A program made the translations under genes and the position numbers. DNA of 64,000 nt from Brucella pseudogrignonensis (GTDB lineage: Bacteria > Pseudomonadota > Alphaproteobacteria > Rhizobiales > Rhizobiaceae), in the NCBI RefSeq assembly GCF_032190615.1, contig NZ_JAVLAT010000004.1:102389-166388 (forward strand), in the 5' to 3' direction. A model generated the notes under the pieces. The model did no database searches, had not been told where the DNA came from, and saw only the letters and a list, made by a program, of their open reading frames with translations. Positions 1-9,313 of the stretch are shown piece by piece; position 1 is the first letter of the stretch; every line of letters begins with the position of its first letter.

Positions 1-2
1 TT

Positions 3-485
3 CCGTTTTTCGACGGGCGCCATCAGGCCAGTCAGCTCATGCTGGACTACTTCGGCGCAGGTTTGATCGTTCATTTGTTATCTACTTACGGGAATGTGCA
101 GCAATCTGCGGCGTTCAGAAGAGGCGGTTTGACTCATCAACAGCTCAGCCGTGCAAAAGATTTATTGGCGGCGAATATAACAGGTGACGTTTCACTTTCA
201 GAAATTGCGAGAGAATGTGGCCTTTCGATTTCCTACTTTTCCCGCGCTTTTAAAGTTTCGACCGGACGATCCCCTTATAAATGGATGATGGATCACAAAA
301 TTGAAATTGCCACGGATCTGCTCAAAAATACATCCTTATCCATCGGAGAGATCGCCGCACGTTGCGGCTTCTCAGATCAGGCACATTTTACACGCACATT
401 TAGGACACTAAAGGGAGGAACGCCTCTGTCGTGGCGAAAGTCAGAACAGAAGTTATGGTCGATTCCATTAACAATCACTGTATAG
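3..485 (+). CDS. AraC-family transcriptional regulator, C-terminal part (cut by window edge)
   Basis: The reading frame is open from the first bases of the window, so the true start lies outside; 160 residues are visible. The C-terminal ~110 residues form the paired helix-turn-helix of AraC/XylS regulators: a first helix pair in VSLSEIARECGLSISYFSRA and a second in IGEIAARCGFSDQAHFTRTF, followed by the usual GGTPLSWR end. This is the DNA-binding half; the ligand-sensing half is not visible. Target genes are unknown and nothing downstream is in operon with it. The family call is firm; the specific role is not. Confidence 0.85.
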   Translation, partial: PFFDGRHQASQLMLDYFGAGLIVHLLSTYGNVQQSAAFRRGGLTHQQLSRAKDLLAANITGDVSLSEIARECGLSISYFSRAFKVSTGRSPYKWMMDHKIEIATDLLKNTSLSIGEIAARCGFSDQAHFTRTFRTLKGGTPLSWRKSEQKLWSIPLTITV

Positions 486-1119
486 CCAACCGTCAAGATG
501 TCTGGATGAAAACACTGTTATAAACATGCATTAAAGCGCCCTTAAATCTATTTTGCGGCCCGAAGCTGCGGCCGCCTTACCAGTTGGCAAACGTTTCGCT
601 TCCTATCGAGTAGGTACTGAGGAACGTTTGAGTTCAGTATACAGGCATTCACGCATACTAAGCGCGACCAAATGCCTTCACTACACACATGTCAGTCATG
701 CGGTGTTTCACGAAGGCCGCATGACCGACGAGTACAACGCAGGTCTTTGCTAAATGCTAATTTTCGTAATCGACTATGCTCCGAATGAAATACTTGGGTT
801 CCGCTCTGACTGCATACGCAAAAGCTGGAAATAGCATTTTGAGAATGTCCTGATAGAGTTCGGTGCGACGCTCAAAAGACAATTCAGCAAGTGGAAGTAA
901 AAATCCAAAGTTCCGATTGTGCTCACCGGCCATTTGAATGACATACGAACAATAATAGCAGATGCGTCACAAGCCCACGCCAAGGCTACGTAGTCAGCAG
1001 AAGAAGCGTTCGTAGATGATTACGTCGTCGCAACTTCATTTGAGCAAGATTACTGAAAATAATCCCACGAACGAACGTCATACAATTCCTACGTTGAGTC
1101 TGCTTATGTGATACTCCTA
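486..1119. other. Intergenic region with one small open frame
   Basis: This stretch separates the AraC gene from the end of the leftward MFS gene. Apart from the 58-codon leftward frame described separately I see no recognisable gene, RNA or repeat here. The short rightward frame at 553-753 has no recognisable content and is treated as chance. Confidence 0.5.
757..933 (-). other. Small open frame, 58 residues, unrecognised
   Basis: Reading leftward from an ATG at 933 gives a 58-residue product beginning MAGEHNRNFG and ending RSIVDYEN. The composition is protein-like, with mixed charge and an amphipathic middle (ERRTELYQDILKMLFPAF). The frame is open a few codons upstream of the ATG, back to a stop, so it may be the tail of a decayed gene. 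I do not recognise the family and see no strong ribosome binding site. It is equally likely to be a remnant or a small hypothetical gene. Confidence 0.25.
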
Positions 1120-2337
1120 CTAATGCTGGGCAGCAATCGAGCTGCGAACACGATAAGCGACGAACTGAATGGCCAGCGCTACGATGGCGAGCAAACCACC
1201 CAGCAGGCTTACATCAAGCCAGCCGCCATGTTTCCATACGAGCGTCGAGAGTGCAGCGCCCGCCGCTCCACCAAGGAACATGGCCGTCATGAAGATGGTA
1301 TTGAGGCGGCTCCTTGCTTCCGGATCAAGTGCATAGATGATGTGCTGATTGGAAACCAGAGCGCTCTGGATGCCGAAATCGAGCACGATCACACCAATAA
1401 CCAGCGCGATAAGCGACGACCAGAGGCCGAAGATGACCCAAGAAACCAGCGTGAAGATTGCGCCCATAAGCACGACAAAGTGCGGACCTTTGCGGTCTGC
1501 AATCCGGCCTGCAAATGGCGCTGCAAAAACACCAACTGCACCCACAATACCGAAGAGACCGGCCACATCTGCGCCCAAGCCAAATTCAGGCGTTTGCAGG
1601 TAAAGCGCGAGAATAGTCCAGAAGGCCGTGAAGGCTGCAAAAAGTGCTGCCTGCGTCAGTGCTGCAATGCGAAGGGCACTGTGTGTTTTCCAGATTTTAG
1701 CCAGCGAACGGATCGCCGTGTGATAGCGCATATGCGATGTTGAACGATGGTTCGGCAGCGCGAAAAACATCAGCAAACCGGCAAATAGCGCCAGCGGCAC
1801 GCCGATCCAGAACATTTCGCGCCAGCCAGCATGTTCACCGACAAAGCCGGAAAGCGTACGGCTGAACAGAATGCCCGAAAGGACGCCCGCCATCACCGTA
1901 CCGATGGTCGCGCCGCGCTTTTCAGGCACGGCAAGCGACGCCGCAAACGGCACGATCTGCTGTGCGACTGTCGAGCTTGCACCCACGATGAGCGATGCAA
2001 TCACCAGAGGCAGCGCCGATGGTGCGACAGCCGCAATGGCAAGCGCTACTGCCAGAATGATGAACTGGCCGATAATCAGCTTGCGCCGGTGAACGATATC
2101 CCCCAACGGTAGCAGGAAGAACAAACCAGCGGCATAGCCAAGCTGCGTGGCGGTCGGGATAAGGCTCGTCATCGGATCGTTTGGAAAATCGGCTTCGATG
2201 ATCCCAAGCATTGGCTGATTGTAATAGATATTTGCAACCGCCACGCCGCTGGCTACGGCCATTGCGAACAGAGCCCCTTTGCCGATACCAGCGCTGGCTT
2301 GCCCGGCTTGCATTGAAGATTGGCTTTTATCGTCCAT
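1120..2337 (-). CDS. MFS transporter, DHA1-type exporter
   Basis: A 405-residue inner-membrane protein with about twelve hydrophobic segments, the usual length for a drug:proton antiporter of the major facilitator superfamily. The first membrane segment carries NIYYNQPML, typical of the YgaY-like subgroup, and the loop between segments 2 and 3 has GDIVHRRKL, the MFS motif A equivalent. It probably exports a small organic compound by proton antiport; the substrate cannot be read from sequence. It is divergent from the frameshifted LysR gene at 2545, the classic layout of an exporter controlled by its neighbour, with a ~200 bp shared control region. Confidence 0.85.
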   Translation of the reverse strand: MDDKSQSSMQAGQASAGIGKGALFAMAVASGVAVANIYYNQPMLGIIEADFPNDPMTSLIPTATQLGYAAGLFFLLPLGDIVHRRKLIIGQFIILAVALAIAAVAPSALPLVIASLIVGASSTVAQQIVPFAASLAVPEKRGATIGTVMAGVLSGILFSRTLSGFVGEHAGWREMFWIGVPLALFAGLLMFFALPNHRSTSHMRYHTAIRSLAKIWKTHSALRIAALTQAALFAAFTAFWTILALYLQTPEFGLGADVAGLFGIVGAVGVFAAPFAGRIADRKGPHFVVLMGAIFTLVSWVIFGLWSSLIALVIGVIVLDFGIQSALVSNQHIIYALDPEARSRLNTIFMTAMFLGGAAGAALSTLVWKHGGWLDVSLLGGLLAIVALAIQFVAYRVRSSIAAQH

Positions 2338-2544
2338 TTTGCTGCCCTCTTATGGCTGATCCCGAGGAAAATGGGAGGCGCTTTCCGGCGGAACGATGCG
2401 TGAAAAACTTTGGATAGGGCGGCTATCAAAGGCACCTTGAAGTGAGAGCCGCTCTATCGCGATCGGTGCCTGACTATCTAGCTTTTTATCGATTTTCGTT
2501 TTAGTGATCTTGAATGATCTGCCTGTATAACGAAAATCGATATA

Positions 2545-3412
2545 ATGAACACAGATGACGATGTTGTATTTTTGGCGGCAGTCAATGCGGGAAGCCTGGC
2601 TGAAGCGGCCCGGAGGCTTGGTCTCCAGCCAATGGTTGCCACACGCCGTCTCGCTGCTCTTGAAACAATGCTCGGTGTCCGGCTGCTGCATCGCACGACA
2701 CGCTCGCTTTCGCTGACACCTGAAGGTGAAACCTTCCTGCCTTTTGCGCGCGCCATGATCGAATATGAAACCGAAGCCAAAGCGCTGCTGCGGGCAGAAG
2801 CCAGAGGTGCGGCAGGTCTTTTGCGTGTTTCGGTTCCCGTCGCCTTTGGCCTTTCGCTATGTCACGCCGTCTGTGCCGCAACTTCTTGAGCAGAATCCCG
2901 AACTGCGTATCGCGCTTGATCTCACGGATCACTTGCCCGATCTGGTGGCGAGCGGGACGGATCTCGCGATCCGCATTGCCCGGCTGCGCGACAGCAGCCT
3001 GATTGCGCAGAAGCTCAGCGACAATCCTCGTTGCATCGTTGCAAGCCCGGACTATCTGGCCAGACGCGGCATACCGCACGCGACTGATGAGATTGCAGAG
3101 CATGACTGCCTGCCGCTCGGCTCTGCAACTCACTGGACTTTCTCGACGCCCGAAGGTGAAAAGCACATTCGTCTTAACGCCCGCTTTTCCGCCAACACGA
3201 TGGAGGGCTGTTATGCCACCTGTCTTGCGGGCGGTGGGCTTGCACTTCTATCGACTTGGTATGTGAGTGAAGATGTGAAGGAGGGGCGTCTGGTCAGGCT
3301 CAATATCTGGGCGGTCTATCCGACCACCAGACTGGTTTTGCCGAAGGTCCGGGTTTTCATTGCCGCATTGAGGGAGGCCATTGCGGCATCGGCTGAAAAC
3401 TTTCACGCGTGA
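2545..3412 (+). pseudogene. LysR-family regulator, broken by a single-base frameshift
   Basis: The first part (2545-2889) encodes the winged helix-turn-helix and linker of a LysR regulator (SLAEAARRLGLQPMVATRRLAALE; HRTTRSLSLTPEG). The effector-binding domain continues in the next frame from about 2853 (RYVTPSVPQLLEQNPELRI...) to 3412. The two halves join cleanly if one base is removed in the run GGCCTTTCGC near 2849-2858, so this is a one-base insertion, real or a sequencing error. Repaired, the protein is about 288 residues, normal for the family. It is divergent from the MFS exporter at 1120-2337, which would be its likely target. Confidence 0.8.
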
Positions 3413-3416
3413 AACC

Positions 3417-4037
3417 TCAGTAGATTTCCGCGACTGCAAGTTTCGCCCTAACATTTGCCCCGACATTCGCCCCGATATTCGGACGTGTCTGATAACGGCG
3501 CCATGCGCTTGGTGTCGTACCGGTGATCCGGCGGAATACGCGCGACAGGTGAGCCTGATCGGAAAGGCCGCAATCAAGCGCGATTTCGCAGAGAGGCGCG
3601 TTACTGTTGAGCATCTTGTCCTTGGCAAATTCGACACGGCGCTTAATCACATAATTATGTGGTGAAACGCCGAAGCTGTTCTTGAAGGCTGCCGAGAAAT
3701 AGCTGGTGCTCAGTTTGACCTGACGCGCCATTTCATCAAGCGAAATCGTGTAGGAAATGCGCTCATCGATAAAGCGGCACACACGCTTGATCTGCCAGGG
3801 CGCCAGTCCGCCGACAACGATCCGATCCGCCACATCATTGCTGTCAACCATGCGTGTGCCGAGCAGGCTTGAAGCCTGATTGACCAGATCGATAGCGATT
3901 GTCTCATCTTCTTCGAGAAGCTTTACGGCATTCAACAACAGGGCCGAGACCTTGATTGATGTCTCGCTTGCGAACTTGTCGAGGGGAAGGCGTGGCTGCT
4001 TGTGATCAACTGGTGTTGCGAAATGTGACATCATCAA
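3417..4037 (-). CDS. AraC-family transcriptional regulator
   Basis: A 206-residue protein whose C-terminal ~105 residues are the AraC double helix-turn-helix (ISLDEMARQVKLSTSYFSAAFK and LCEIALDCGLSDQAHLSRVFRR, then GTTPSAWRRY). The N-terminal ~90 residues are a short domain without a recognisable sugar-binding cupin. Its HTH resembles that of the partial AraC gene at the left edge of the window, so the two may be paralogues. Three consecutive Met codons (4037, 4034, 4031) leave the exact start open. It converges on the LysR gene with a 4 bp gap. The target is unknown. Confidence 0.85.
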   Translation of the reverse strand: MMMSHFATPVDHKQPRLPLDKFASETSIKVSALLLNAVKLLEEDETIAIDLVNQASSLLGTRMVDSNDVADRIVVGGLAPWQIKRVCRFIDERISYTISLDEMARQVKLSTSYFSAAFKNSFGVSPHNYVIKRRVEFAKDKMLNSNAPLCEIALDCGLSDQAHLSRVFRRITGTTPSAWRRYQTRPNIGANVGANVRAKLAVAEIY

Positions 4038-4200
4038 TCTCCCGTAAAATCGTTGAACTGCGTTGAATATGGGAGGATTTTGGGATGATGTGGCGCGGTA
4101 CGAAACCGTACTATGAGTGCAAAACCATACACCTGAGTTTTTGCTACTCTATACATGGGTATAGGGTGAGCGGGATTGTGCTTCACCTCGCGCACAAACG

Positions 4201-4226
4201 AAAAAAGGGGCCAATGGCCCCTTCTT
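4201..4226 (-). terminator. Rho-independent terminator of dps
   Basis: Just downstream of the dps stop, AAGGGGCCAATGGCCCCTT forms a G+C-rich stem with a very short loop. Read leftward, the stem is followed by a run of T (the AAAAAA at 4201-4206 on the top strand). Confidence 0.8.
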
Positions 4227-4246
4227 TTGTGTGACTGATCCTGCGA

Positions 4247-4765
4247 TCAGCCGTTGGTACCGCGCAGCGTTTCAAACAGGAACCAGACGCGGCGTTCGCC
4301 TTCGTCGATCCAGTTTTCGAGCAGACTTGCTGTTGCCACATCGCCATATTCGTCGCAAAGTTCGTGCAGCACCCGCATACTTTCAACAAGCGCCTTGTTA
4401 TCGTCGCGCAGCTCGGCGAGCATTTCATGCGGATGCACAAACTCCGCATCATTATCGAGAATACGCTGGTGGCGCGAAATATCGCCGATGGAGCGCAGGG
4501 TGTTGCCACCAAGCTTGCGGGCGCGTTCTGCCAGATCGTCGGTGATGGCAAAAATCTGATCGCCCTGTTCATCCAGCAGCAGGTGATAATCGCGGAAATG
4601 CGCGCCAGACATATGCCAATGGAAATTCTTGGTCTTGAGATAAATGGCAAACACATCTGCGAGCAGAGCGGTGATGCCGCCGGAAATTTCCTTCACGGCT
4701 TCTTCTGAAAAACCGCTTGGTGTCTTGAGAGAAGCAGAGCGACGGGATTTTACATTATCAGTCAT
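4247..4765 (-). CDS. dps: Dps: DNA-protecting ferritin-like protein
   Basis: A 172-residue protein with the full Dps/ferritin-like four-helix bundle. The ferroxidase-site signature is visible: NFHWHMSG supplies the conserved His, and LLLDEQGDQIFAITDDLAER supplies the conserved acidic residues. Dps assembles as a dodecamer in the cytoplasm, oxidises Fe(II) with hydrogen peroxide, stores the iron and coats DNA in stationary phase or oxidative stress. The N-terminus has a short basic tail (KSRRSASLK), the part that often contacts DNA. It is monocistronic with its own terminator. Length and motifs are normal, so the call is firm. Confidence 0.93.
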   Translation of the reverse strand: MTDNVKSRRSASLKTPSGFSEEAVKEISGGITALLADVFAIYLKTKNFHWHMSGAHFRDYHLLLDEQGDQIFAITDDLAERARKLGGNTLRSIGDISRHQRILDNDAEFVHPHEMLAELRDDNKALVESMRVLHELCDEYGDVATASLLENWIDEGERRVWFLFETLRGTNG

Positions 4766-4860
4766 GATGATGGTCCTTTCGTTCGTAAATGCATGTTGTC
4801 GGTTTGAGAGCAGGGAGATTCCCGAAGGGCTTTAATGAAGGGTGCGGGAAATGATCACGC

Positions 4861-5031
4861 CTAAGAGCCTGTTCCAAAATGATTTAAGTTATTTCAATGA
4901 GTTATGCGCTTGCTATCCTAATGCTACCATTTTCACGCGTGTTAAACCTATTGAACTCCGGGTTGATGGCGATTCTGGGCTACATTTTAAGCCTTTGAAT
5001 TCATTTCAAACATTATGAGTCAGGCTCTAAG
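4861..5031. repeat. Possible MITE-like or palindromic repeat unit
   Basis: The segment is bounded by CTAAGAGCCTG on the left (4861-4871) and CAGGCTCTAAG on the right (5021-5031), inverted with one mismatch. Weaker complementarity continues inward for about 25 more bases on each side. It has no coding capacity. The layout (about 170 bp, inverted ends, A+T-rich interior) is that of a miniature inverted-repeat element or decayed IS ends. No clear target duplication is visible. Confidence 0.35.
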
Positions 5032-5706
5032 ACATTCAATTGGCAGGTCGGCTGGTTCAGTAAACATTTCAAAAACCTCACGTGACCTATGTGCTTCAAA
5101 GGGTCATCCTGTCTAATATTTTGCCGAGATCAATTTCGCCAAAATAATGCCTATATAGACTTCCAGATTATTGAACGGCTTTATCAAACTTGAAAAATCC
5201 AATTTGTTACAAGATAAACCAGCTAAATCAAACAATTGGTGCAGAGCAGCCGTCGGACTTCAAAAATCAAGTCATAAGGCAGCGTTAATACTCATCGGCT
5301 TCGTAGCGTAATCGGCCTCAAGGCAGACTTTCTAGCGTTCCACCCTCAACTAGCACGTGGTCATGACAATATGGAGAAGCTATGGCTATTGCACCATCGG
5401 CCAAACTTGTGAACATTACGAAAACTATATAGTACGAAGATGTACGGCATTGTCGGCCAGCAACGCCCGGGACGGAGCGACGAACAGGCCAGCCGAGACA
5501 CCTTCGTCCGCGTTGCGCTTCTGCATTTCACGGCTGGCGATCACGAGCGTTTTTGGAAAGCCGTGATCACGCAGCCTAACTCACATGGGATCGGCAACCC
5601 GCCTTACAAACCCACGTCTCATGAGAAAGACGTGTTGCAAATCTTCGCGGGCATCGAGCGGACCTGACGTGCTCTGACAGGGGCTGTTAAAGCCGCATTG
5701 GTCTGT
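5032..5706. other. Gene-poor region with one weak open frame
   Basis: No recognisable gene is found. A rightward 75-codon frame at 5440-5667 (MYGIVGQQRPGR... to IFAGIERT) has plausible composition but no family match that I recognise and no good ribosome binding site. It lies just before the truncated mmcQ gene, in DNA disturbed by insertions. I treat it as unsupported. Confidence 0.3.
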
Positions 5707-5988
5707 CTACTTCGTCAGTTCGTAACTCTCGTCGAGAAGCACGAAGACCTCTTCACTTGATACGGATCCATCGAGGACAGCGGTGAGCCAGTGCTCCTTG
5801 CTCATGTGATAGGCTGGTCTGAAGCCGGGCGACCTCTTGAGGTCATCGACCTTTGCCGGATGGCATTTGACGTCGATGATCTCGACCTCTCCATCGCCCT
5901 CAAGACCCAGCTTGTCCCGCAATACATTCATGATCAGCCCAAACCATTTGTTGCCGTCGGCATGGCGAAGGACCGCATAGTGCGGATG
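5707..5988 (-). pseudogene. MmcQ/YjbR-family protein, N-terminus lost to an IS110 insertion
   Basis: The leftward frame encodes the C-terminal two thirds of an MmcQ/YjbR-fold protein (DUF419): HYAVLRHADGNKWFGLIM, then EIIDVKCHP, then the signature PGFRPAYHMSKEHWLTAVLDG and the end LLDESYELTK. Family members carry about 30 or more further residues before HYAV. Here the upstream sequence changes to IS110 left-end DNA at about 5989, so the gene is cut. The family is a small cytoplasmic fold of uncertain function, often annotated DNA-binding. An open frame runs on into the IS DNA to 6144, but that part is not family-like. Confidence 0.75.
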
Positions 5989-6087
5989 TTGATTGCCGCT
6001 GAGAAGTGATGGTGTGGATACCCCCTGCCAACGGCATCTCAATGTGCCAAGGTGATGTTGGGTAACGTCACTTGAGAGGAGATATCC

Positions 6088-7021
6088 ATGGAAGAGATTA
6101 GCATTATCGGTCTGGATCTTGCAAAGCAGGTTTTTCAGGTTCATGGCGCACGCGTTGACGGCAGCGTTGTTCTGCGTAAAAAACTAACACGCGGACAACT
6201 TTTAGCATTTTTTTCAAAGCTGCCAGCCTGCATCGTTGCCATGGAAGCGTGTGCAACGGCCCATTACTGGGCACGCGAGATCGGAGAGTTTGGTCATGAG
6301 ATCCGGCTGGTCCCACCCGCCTATGTAAAGCCCTTTGTGAAGCGACAGAAAAATGACATTGCTGATGCGGAGGCTATCGCTGAGGCTGCAACGCGTCCAA
6401 CGATGCGCTTCGTCGAACCTAAAACGCCTGAACAGCAAGCACGCGCAATGGTCTTCCGGACACGCGAGTTATTTGTCCGTCAACGAACCCAAACGATAAA
6501 TGCCTTACGGGCACATCTGGCTGAACACGGCCTTATCGCGCCAAAAGGCTTGTGGAATCTTTCAAGCATCCGGCAACTTATTGACCAGGCAGAAGATACA
6601 GTAGATGGGCTGATAGTGGAAACGGCACGCATCTACCTCGAGCAGATTGAGACATTTTCGACGCAGATTCTACCTCTCGAGGCTGTCCTAAAGAAAGAAG
6701 CCGCACGGTCTGGCGCTTCATCGCGTATGATGACCATGCCCGGTCTAGGGCCTATCACGGCTATGGCCATTGAAGCATTCGCTCCTACGCTAACTGTCTT
6801 TAGGCGCAGTAGGGATTTTGCTGCATGGCTTGGACTTGTGCGGCGCCAACACTCGAGTGGTGGAAAGCAGATTTTGGGACGCACATCGAAAATGGGGCAG
6901 CGTGATATCCGGCGTTTGCTCATAATCGGTGCGATGTCGATAATTCGCTGTGCCAGTAAAAAGACACCAGTACCTAGAACATGGCTTCATGCGATGCTTT
7001 TACGTAAACCTAGAATGGTTG
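6088..7021 (+). pseudogene. IS110-family transposase, C-terminus cut by an IS66-like insertion
   Basis: The protein starts at 6088 (MEEISIIGLDLAKQVF) behind a good GAGAGGAG site. It has the N-terminal RuvC-like DEDD nuclease of IS110 recombinases (LDLAKQVFQVHG; MEACATAHYWARE; KNDIADAEAIAEAA) and the C-terminal Transposase_20 region (MPGLGPITAMAIEAF, FAAWLGLVRRQHSSGGKQILG, GQRDIRRLLI). At LLRKPRMV the sequence switches into the end of the next element at 7022, so the final ~25 residues are replaced by unrelated codons up to a stop at 7092. Probably inactive. It in turn interrupts the mmcQ-like gene. Confidence 0.85.
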
Positions 7022-7143
7022 GTAAGCGGGGCATATCCGTTGGCGGTGCTATTTCACTGTGCAATTGCGCGCTGACTTGCAATCTACCATAATCCGGTCT
7101 GTGACAGAAGATTGCTTCCCATTGCATTTTGAAGAAGGCGCGG

Positions 7144-7485
7144 ATGACAGAGATCGATATTGATAGTCTGGATGAAGCAACGCTTATGGATCTGAACCGG
7201 CGCATCGTTGAGCGATTGCAGTTTTTGCATCAGCAGAAGACAACTGCTGCCTTACAGGATATCAGGATCGGCAGCGGTGTGACGTTTGAAGGGCCGGGTG
7301 GAGCCTTGGTTCGGGGTTTTGTTATCCGCTGCAATCGCAAGACGGTGACGGTACACACAGATGATGACAAACAGTGGAACGTTTCGCCATCATTGTTGAC
7401 GCTGACTGGCAAACATATGATGGATGAGGTGTCGATAAAGCGAGGCGGGGTGGTCCCATTTTTGAAGCCTGATCGTCGTCAATGA
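7144..7485 (+). CDS. Small IS-associated protein of unknown function
   Basis: A 113-residue protein, starting at the ATG at 7144 behind GAAGAAGG; the frame also opens at a TTG at 7129, which looks less likely. The N-terminus is helical and acidic (TEIDIDSLDEATLMDLNRRIVERLQFLHQ). The C-terminal half looks like a small beta-barrel (IGSGVTFEGPGG, RKTVTVHTDDDKQWNVSPSLL), resembling SH3-like or KOW-like folds. I do not recognise a named family. It is tail-to-tail with the IS66-like transposase with a 12 bp gap and inside the element's ends, so it is probably an IS passenger or accessory gene. Confidence 0.6.
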   Translation: MTEIDIDSLDEATLMDLNRRIVERLQFLHQQKTTAALQDIRIGSGVTFEGPGGALVRGFVIRCNRKTVTVHTDDDKQWNVSPSLLTLTGKHMMDEVSIKRGGVVPFLKPDRRQ

Positions 7486-7497
7486 AGACAGAGCTTG

Positions 7498-9171
7498 TCA
7501 GGCTCTTGCGATGATGAGGCCTGCAAGTTCTGGAATGGCTGGCTTCTGAATGGATATACGAAGCCGATCACCGAGATAATGCCAGAAGGAAAGCCCGAGC
7601 TTTTTGCAGGTTTTCATGAGACCCAGCATGGTATCGCGGGCAATACGGCCGTCCCGGCTCATGGTGCCGCCGGAGATCTTGCGTTTGGTGACGCAACTGC
7701 GCAGATCATTCTCGGAAGTATTGGTGTGCAACGGGATCTCGGGTCGTTCGAGAATTTTCAGCAATTCCTGTTTACGGCGCAGTAAGTGCGTCAAAAGCTT
7801 ATCCAGATCAGCATAACCGGTGCGGATGGAAAAGATCCGATCGAACCTGACTTCAAGGGCCTGAGCTGCACGTCGGCTGGGACTTCGGGCAAAGTCTTTC
7901 AAAAGCTTGTAAAAGAGCCAGATGAGTTTGCGCAGCGTTTCGACATGTCCTACCTGCTGAGGCGTTGCTGGCATCAGCTTGTGCAACAAGCGTTCAGCAT
8001 GCACCCAGCACAGAGCATGGTCCCCAACCCGGAACTGCCCCGCATCGTCAAAGACAATCACCGTATTGCCCATAAGCCCGTGATATCGGATAGCTCCCCA
8101 TAGACCAGCTTCACCGAACATGCGGAGCGTATTGTTGTCGAAGATATCGACGCCATTTCTGAGCAGATGCTCAAGACATGGCACCTGATTGGGAAAGTGC
8201 TGTGGTTTGCGGGGTTGTAAGCGGGCTATGAGTGCAGGATCCGCTTTACGCGCCAGCAAATAATCGAATGCTGCATCGTTAAGAACATAGTCGGTATAAT
8301 TGCCATGCAGCAGCGACAGAAAGTTCAGCCGTGATTTCGTCTTTGTGGTGCGAAAGACGCTAAAATGCGCGTTGCCGATATGAGTAGTATAGAAGTTATC
8401 GCGGGCATGACGAGCACCGGTGTCGTCGACCGTTACATAGTCTGCCGACACCAGACCAGTATGCAGAACCGCAGCATCCTCAGCGATAAAACCATCCAGG
8501 TTCCTGGTTAGCAGACGAACAACCTGTCGTTTCGAGATATCCACGCCGATATCGTTCAACAGCGTCGATAGTCGTTCCATCGTCACCTGGCCTTGTGCAT
8601 GAAGCATTAAACAGAACCGCCGCAGATTGGGTCCGTAGCCGCCGACAATTCCGGCAGGCAGCGACGCAAGGATTGTTTTACCGTCCGGGGTCACCCAGCA
8701 TTCGCGCCGGTAATGAATAACTTCAGCGCGCAAAACAACGTCGCGCACGTAATAGCTTTTGTAGCCCTTAAAGCGTGATCCAACCGGAGCATTGGCACGA
8801 AGAACAACGTCACGGTCAACGCGTCCGACATCCAGCTTTGGTCCACGCGGTTTCTTCTTGCTTGCCTGCTTATCCTGAGCCTGCACGTCAGTTGCCTTGT
8901 CCATGCCTGACGGTTTGAACGGTGGCCGTGGCGGCAGGTTTTTCAGCCGTGCAATCTCATCGCGAAGCAGTTGGTTTTCAACTTTAAGCTGGGTGTTTTC
9001 CAGACGGAGCTCGGCATTCTCTTTACGGAGTGCGGCATTCTCAGCTTCCAGATTCTCAAAGCGAGCCTCTGCATGTTCTGCTTTCTCAACCAGACCTGTG
9101 ACCAGACTGCGCAACGCATTCAGTGAAAGCGTGTCAGCATGCTTGGGCGAGGGAAGCGTTCTCTTCGGCAT
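7498..9171 (-). CDS. IS66-family-like DDE transposase
   Basis: A 557-residue protein. Residues ~30-80 are a leucine-zipper-like coiled coil (AENAALRKENAELRLENTQL) followed by a basic, proline-rich linker, as in IS66 TnpC proteins. The catalytic domain shows the first acidic residue in YVTVDDTGARH and the C-terminal signature IPLHTNTSENDLRSCVTKRKISGG with the catalytic Glu, followed by TMLGLMKTCKKLG. It lacks the usual zinc-finger cysteines after the coiled coil. It would cut and join the ends of its own element. The frame is intact, so it may be active, unlike the interrupted IS110 next to it. Confidence 0.8.
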   Translation of the reverse strand: MPKRTLPSPKHADTLSLNALRSLVTGLVEKAEHAEARFENLEAENAALRKENAELRLENTQLKVENQLLRDEIARLKNLPPRPPFKPSGMDKATDVQAQDKQASKKKPRGPKLDVGRVDRDVVLRANAPVGSRFKGYKSYYVRDVVLRAEVIHYRRECWVTPDGKTILASLPAGIVGGYGPNLRRFCLMLHAQGQVTMERLSTLLNDIGVDISKRQVVRLLTRNLDGFIAEDAAVLHTGLVSADYVTVDDTGARHARDNFYTTHIGNAHFSVFRTTKTKSRLNFLSLLHGNYTDYVLNDAAFDYLLARKADPALIARLQPRKPQHFPNQVPCLEHLLRNGVDIFDNNTLRMFGEAGLWGAIRYHGLMGNTVIVFDDAGQFRVGDHALCWVHAERLLHKLMPATPQQVGHVETLRKLIWLFYKLLKDFARSPSRRAAQALEVRFDRIFSIRTGYADLDKLLTHLLRRKQELLKILERPEIPLHTNTSENDLRSCVTKRKISGGTMSRDGRIARDTMLGLMKTCKKLGLSFWHYLGDRLRISIQKPAIPELAGLIIARA

Positions 9172-9313
9172 ACCAAAAGAGAATCATGATTTGCCAAAAT
9201 CAGGAATCCCATAGGCATGAAATATCGATGCGAAACTCGCGATATGCACAGTGTTTGATATTTCTGACTTCGACTCAAAAACAAGATCCACCCACCAAAT
9301 CTGCCCCAGTTAC

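Larger units (their letters stand above)
7022..9313. mobile_element. IS66-like element with a single transposase and one passenger gene
   Basis: The left end reads GTAAGCGGGGCATAT; the inverted right end reads GTAACTGGGGCAGAT, with further scattered matches over about 25 bases. A GTAA terminus is typical of the IS66 family. It carries a leftward transposase (7498-9171) and a convergent small gene (7144-7485), without separate tnpA or tnpB genes, as in single-transposase IS66 subgroups. The left end lies inside the IS110 transposase, but the DNA to the right of 9313 is not the missing IS110 tail and no 8 bp duplication is seen, so one flank was rearranged. The right boundary is less certain than the left. 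Confidence 0.6.

Noticed and set aside
1108..1743. Long rightward open frame opposite the MFS gene
   Set aside because: It is antisense to a clear transporter and its product is Cys/Arg/His-rich with no domain, the usual shadow of a G+C-rich gene.
5440..5667. 75-codon rightward frame
   Set aside because: No ribosome site, no recognised family and located in disturbed DNA; kept only as a note in the intergenic entry.
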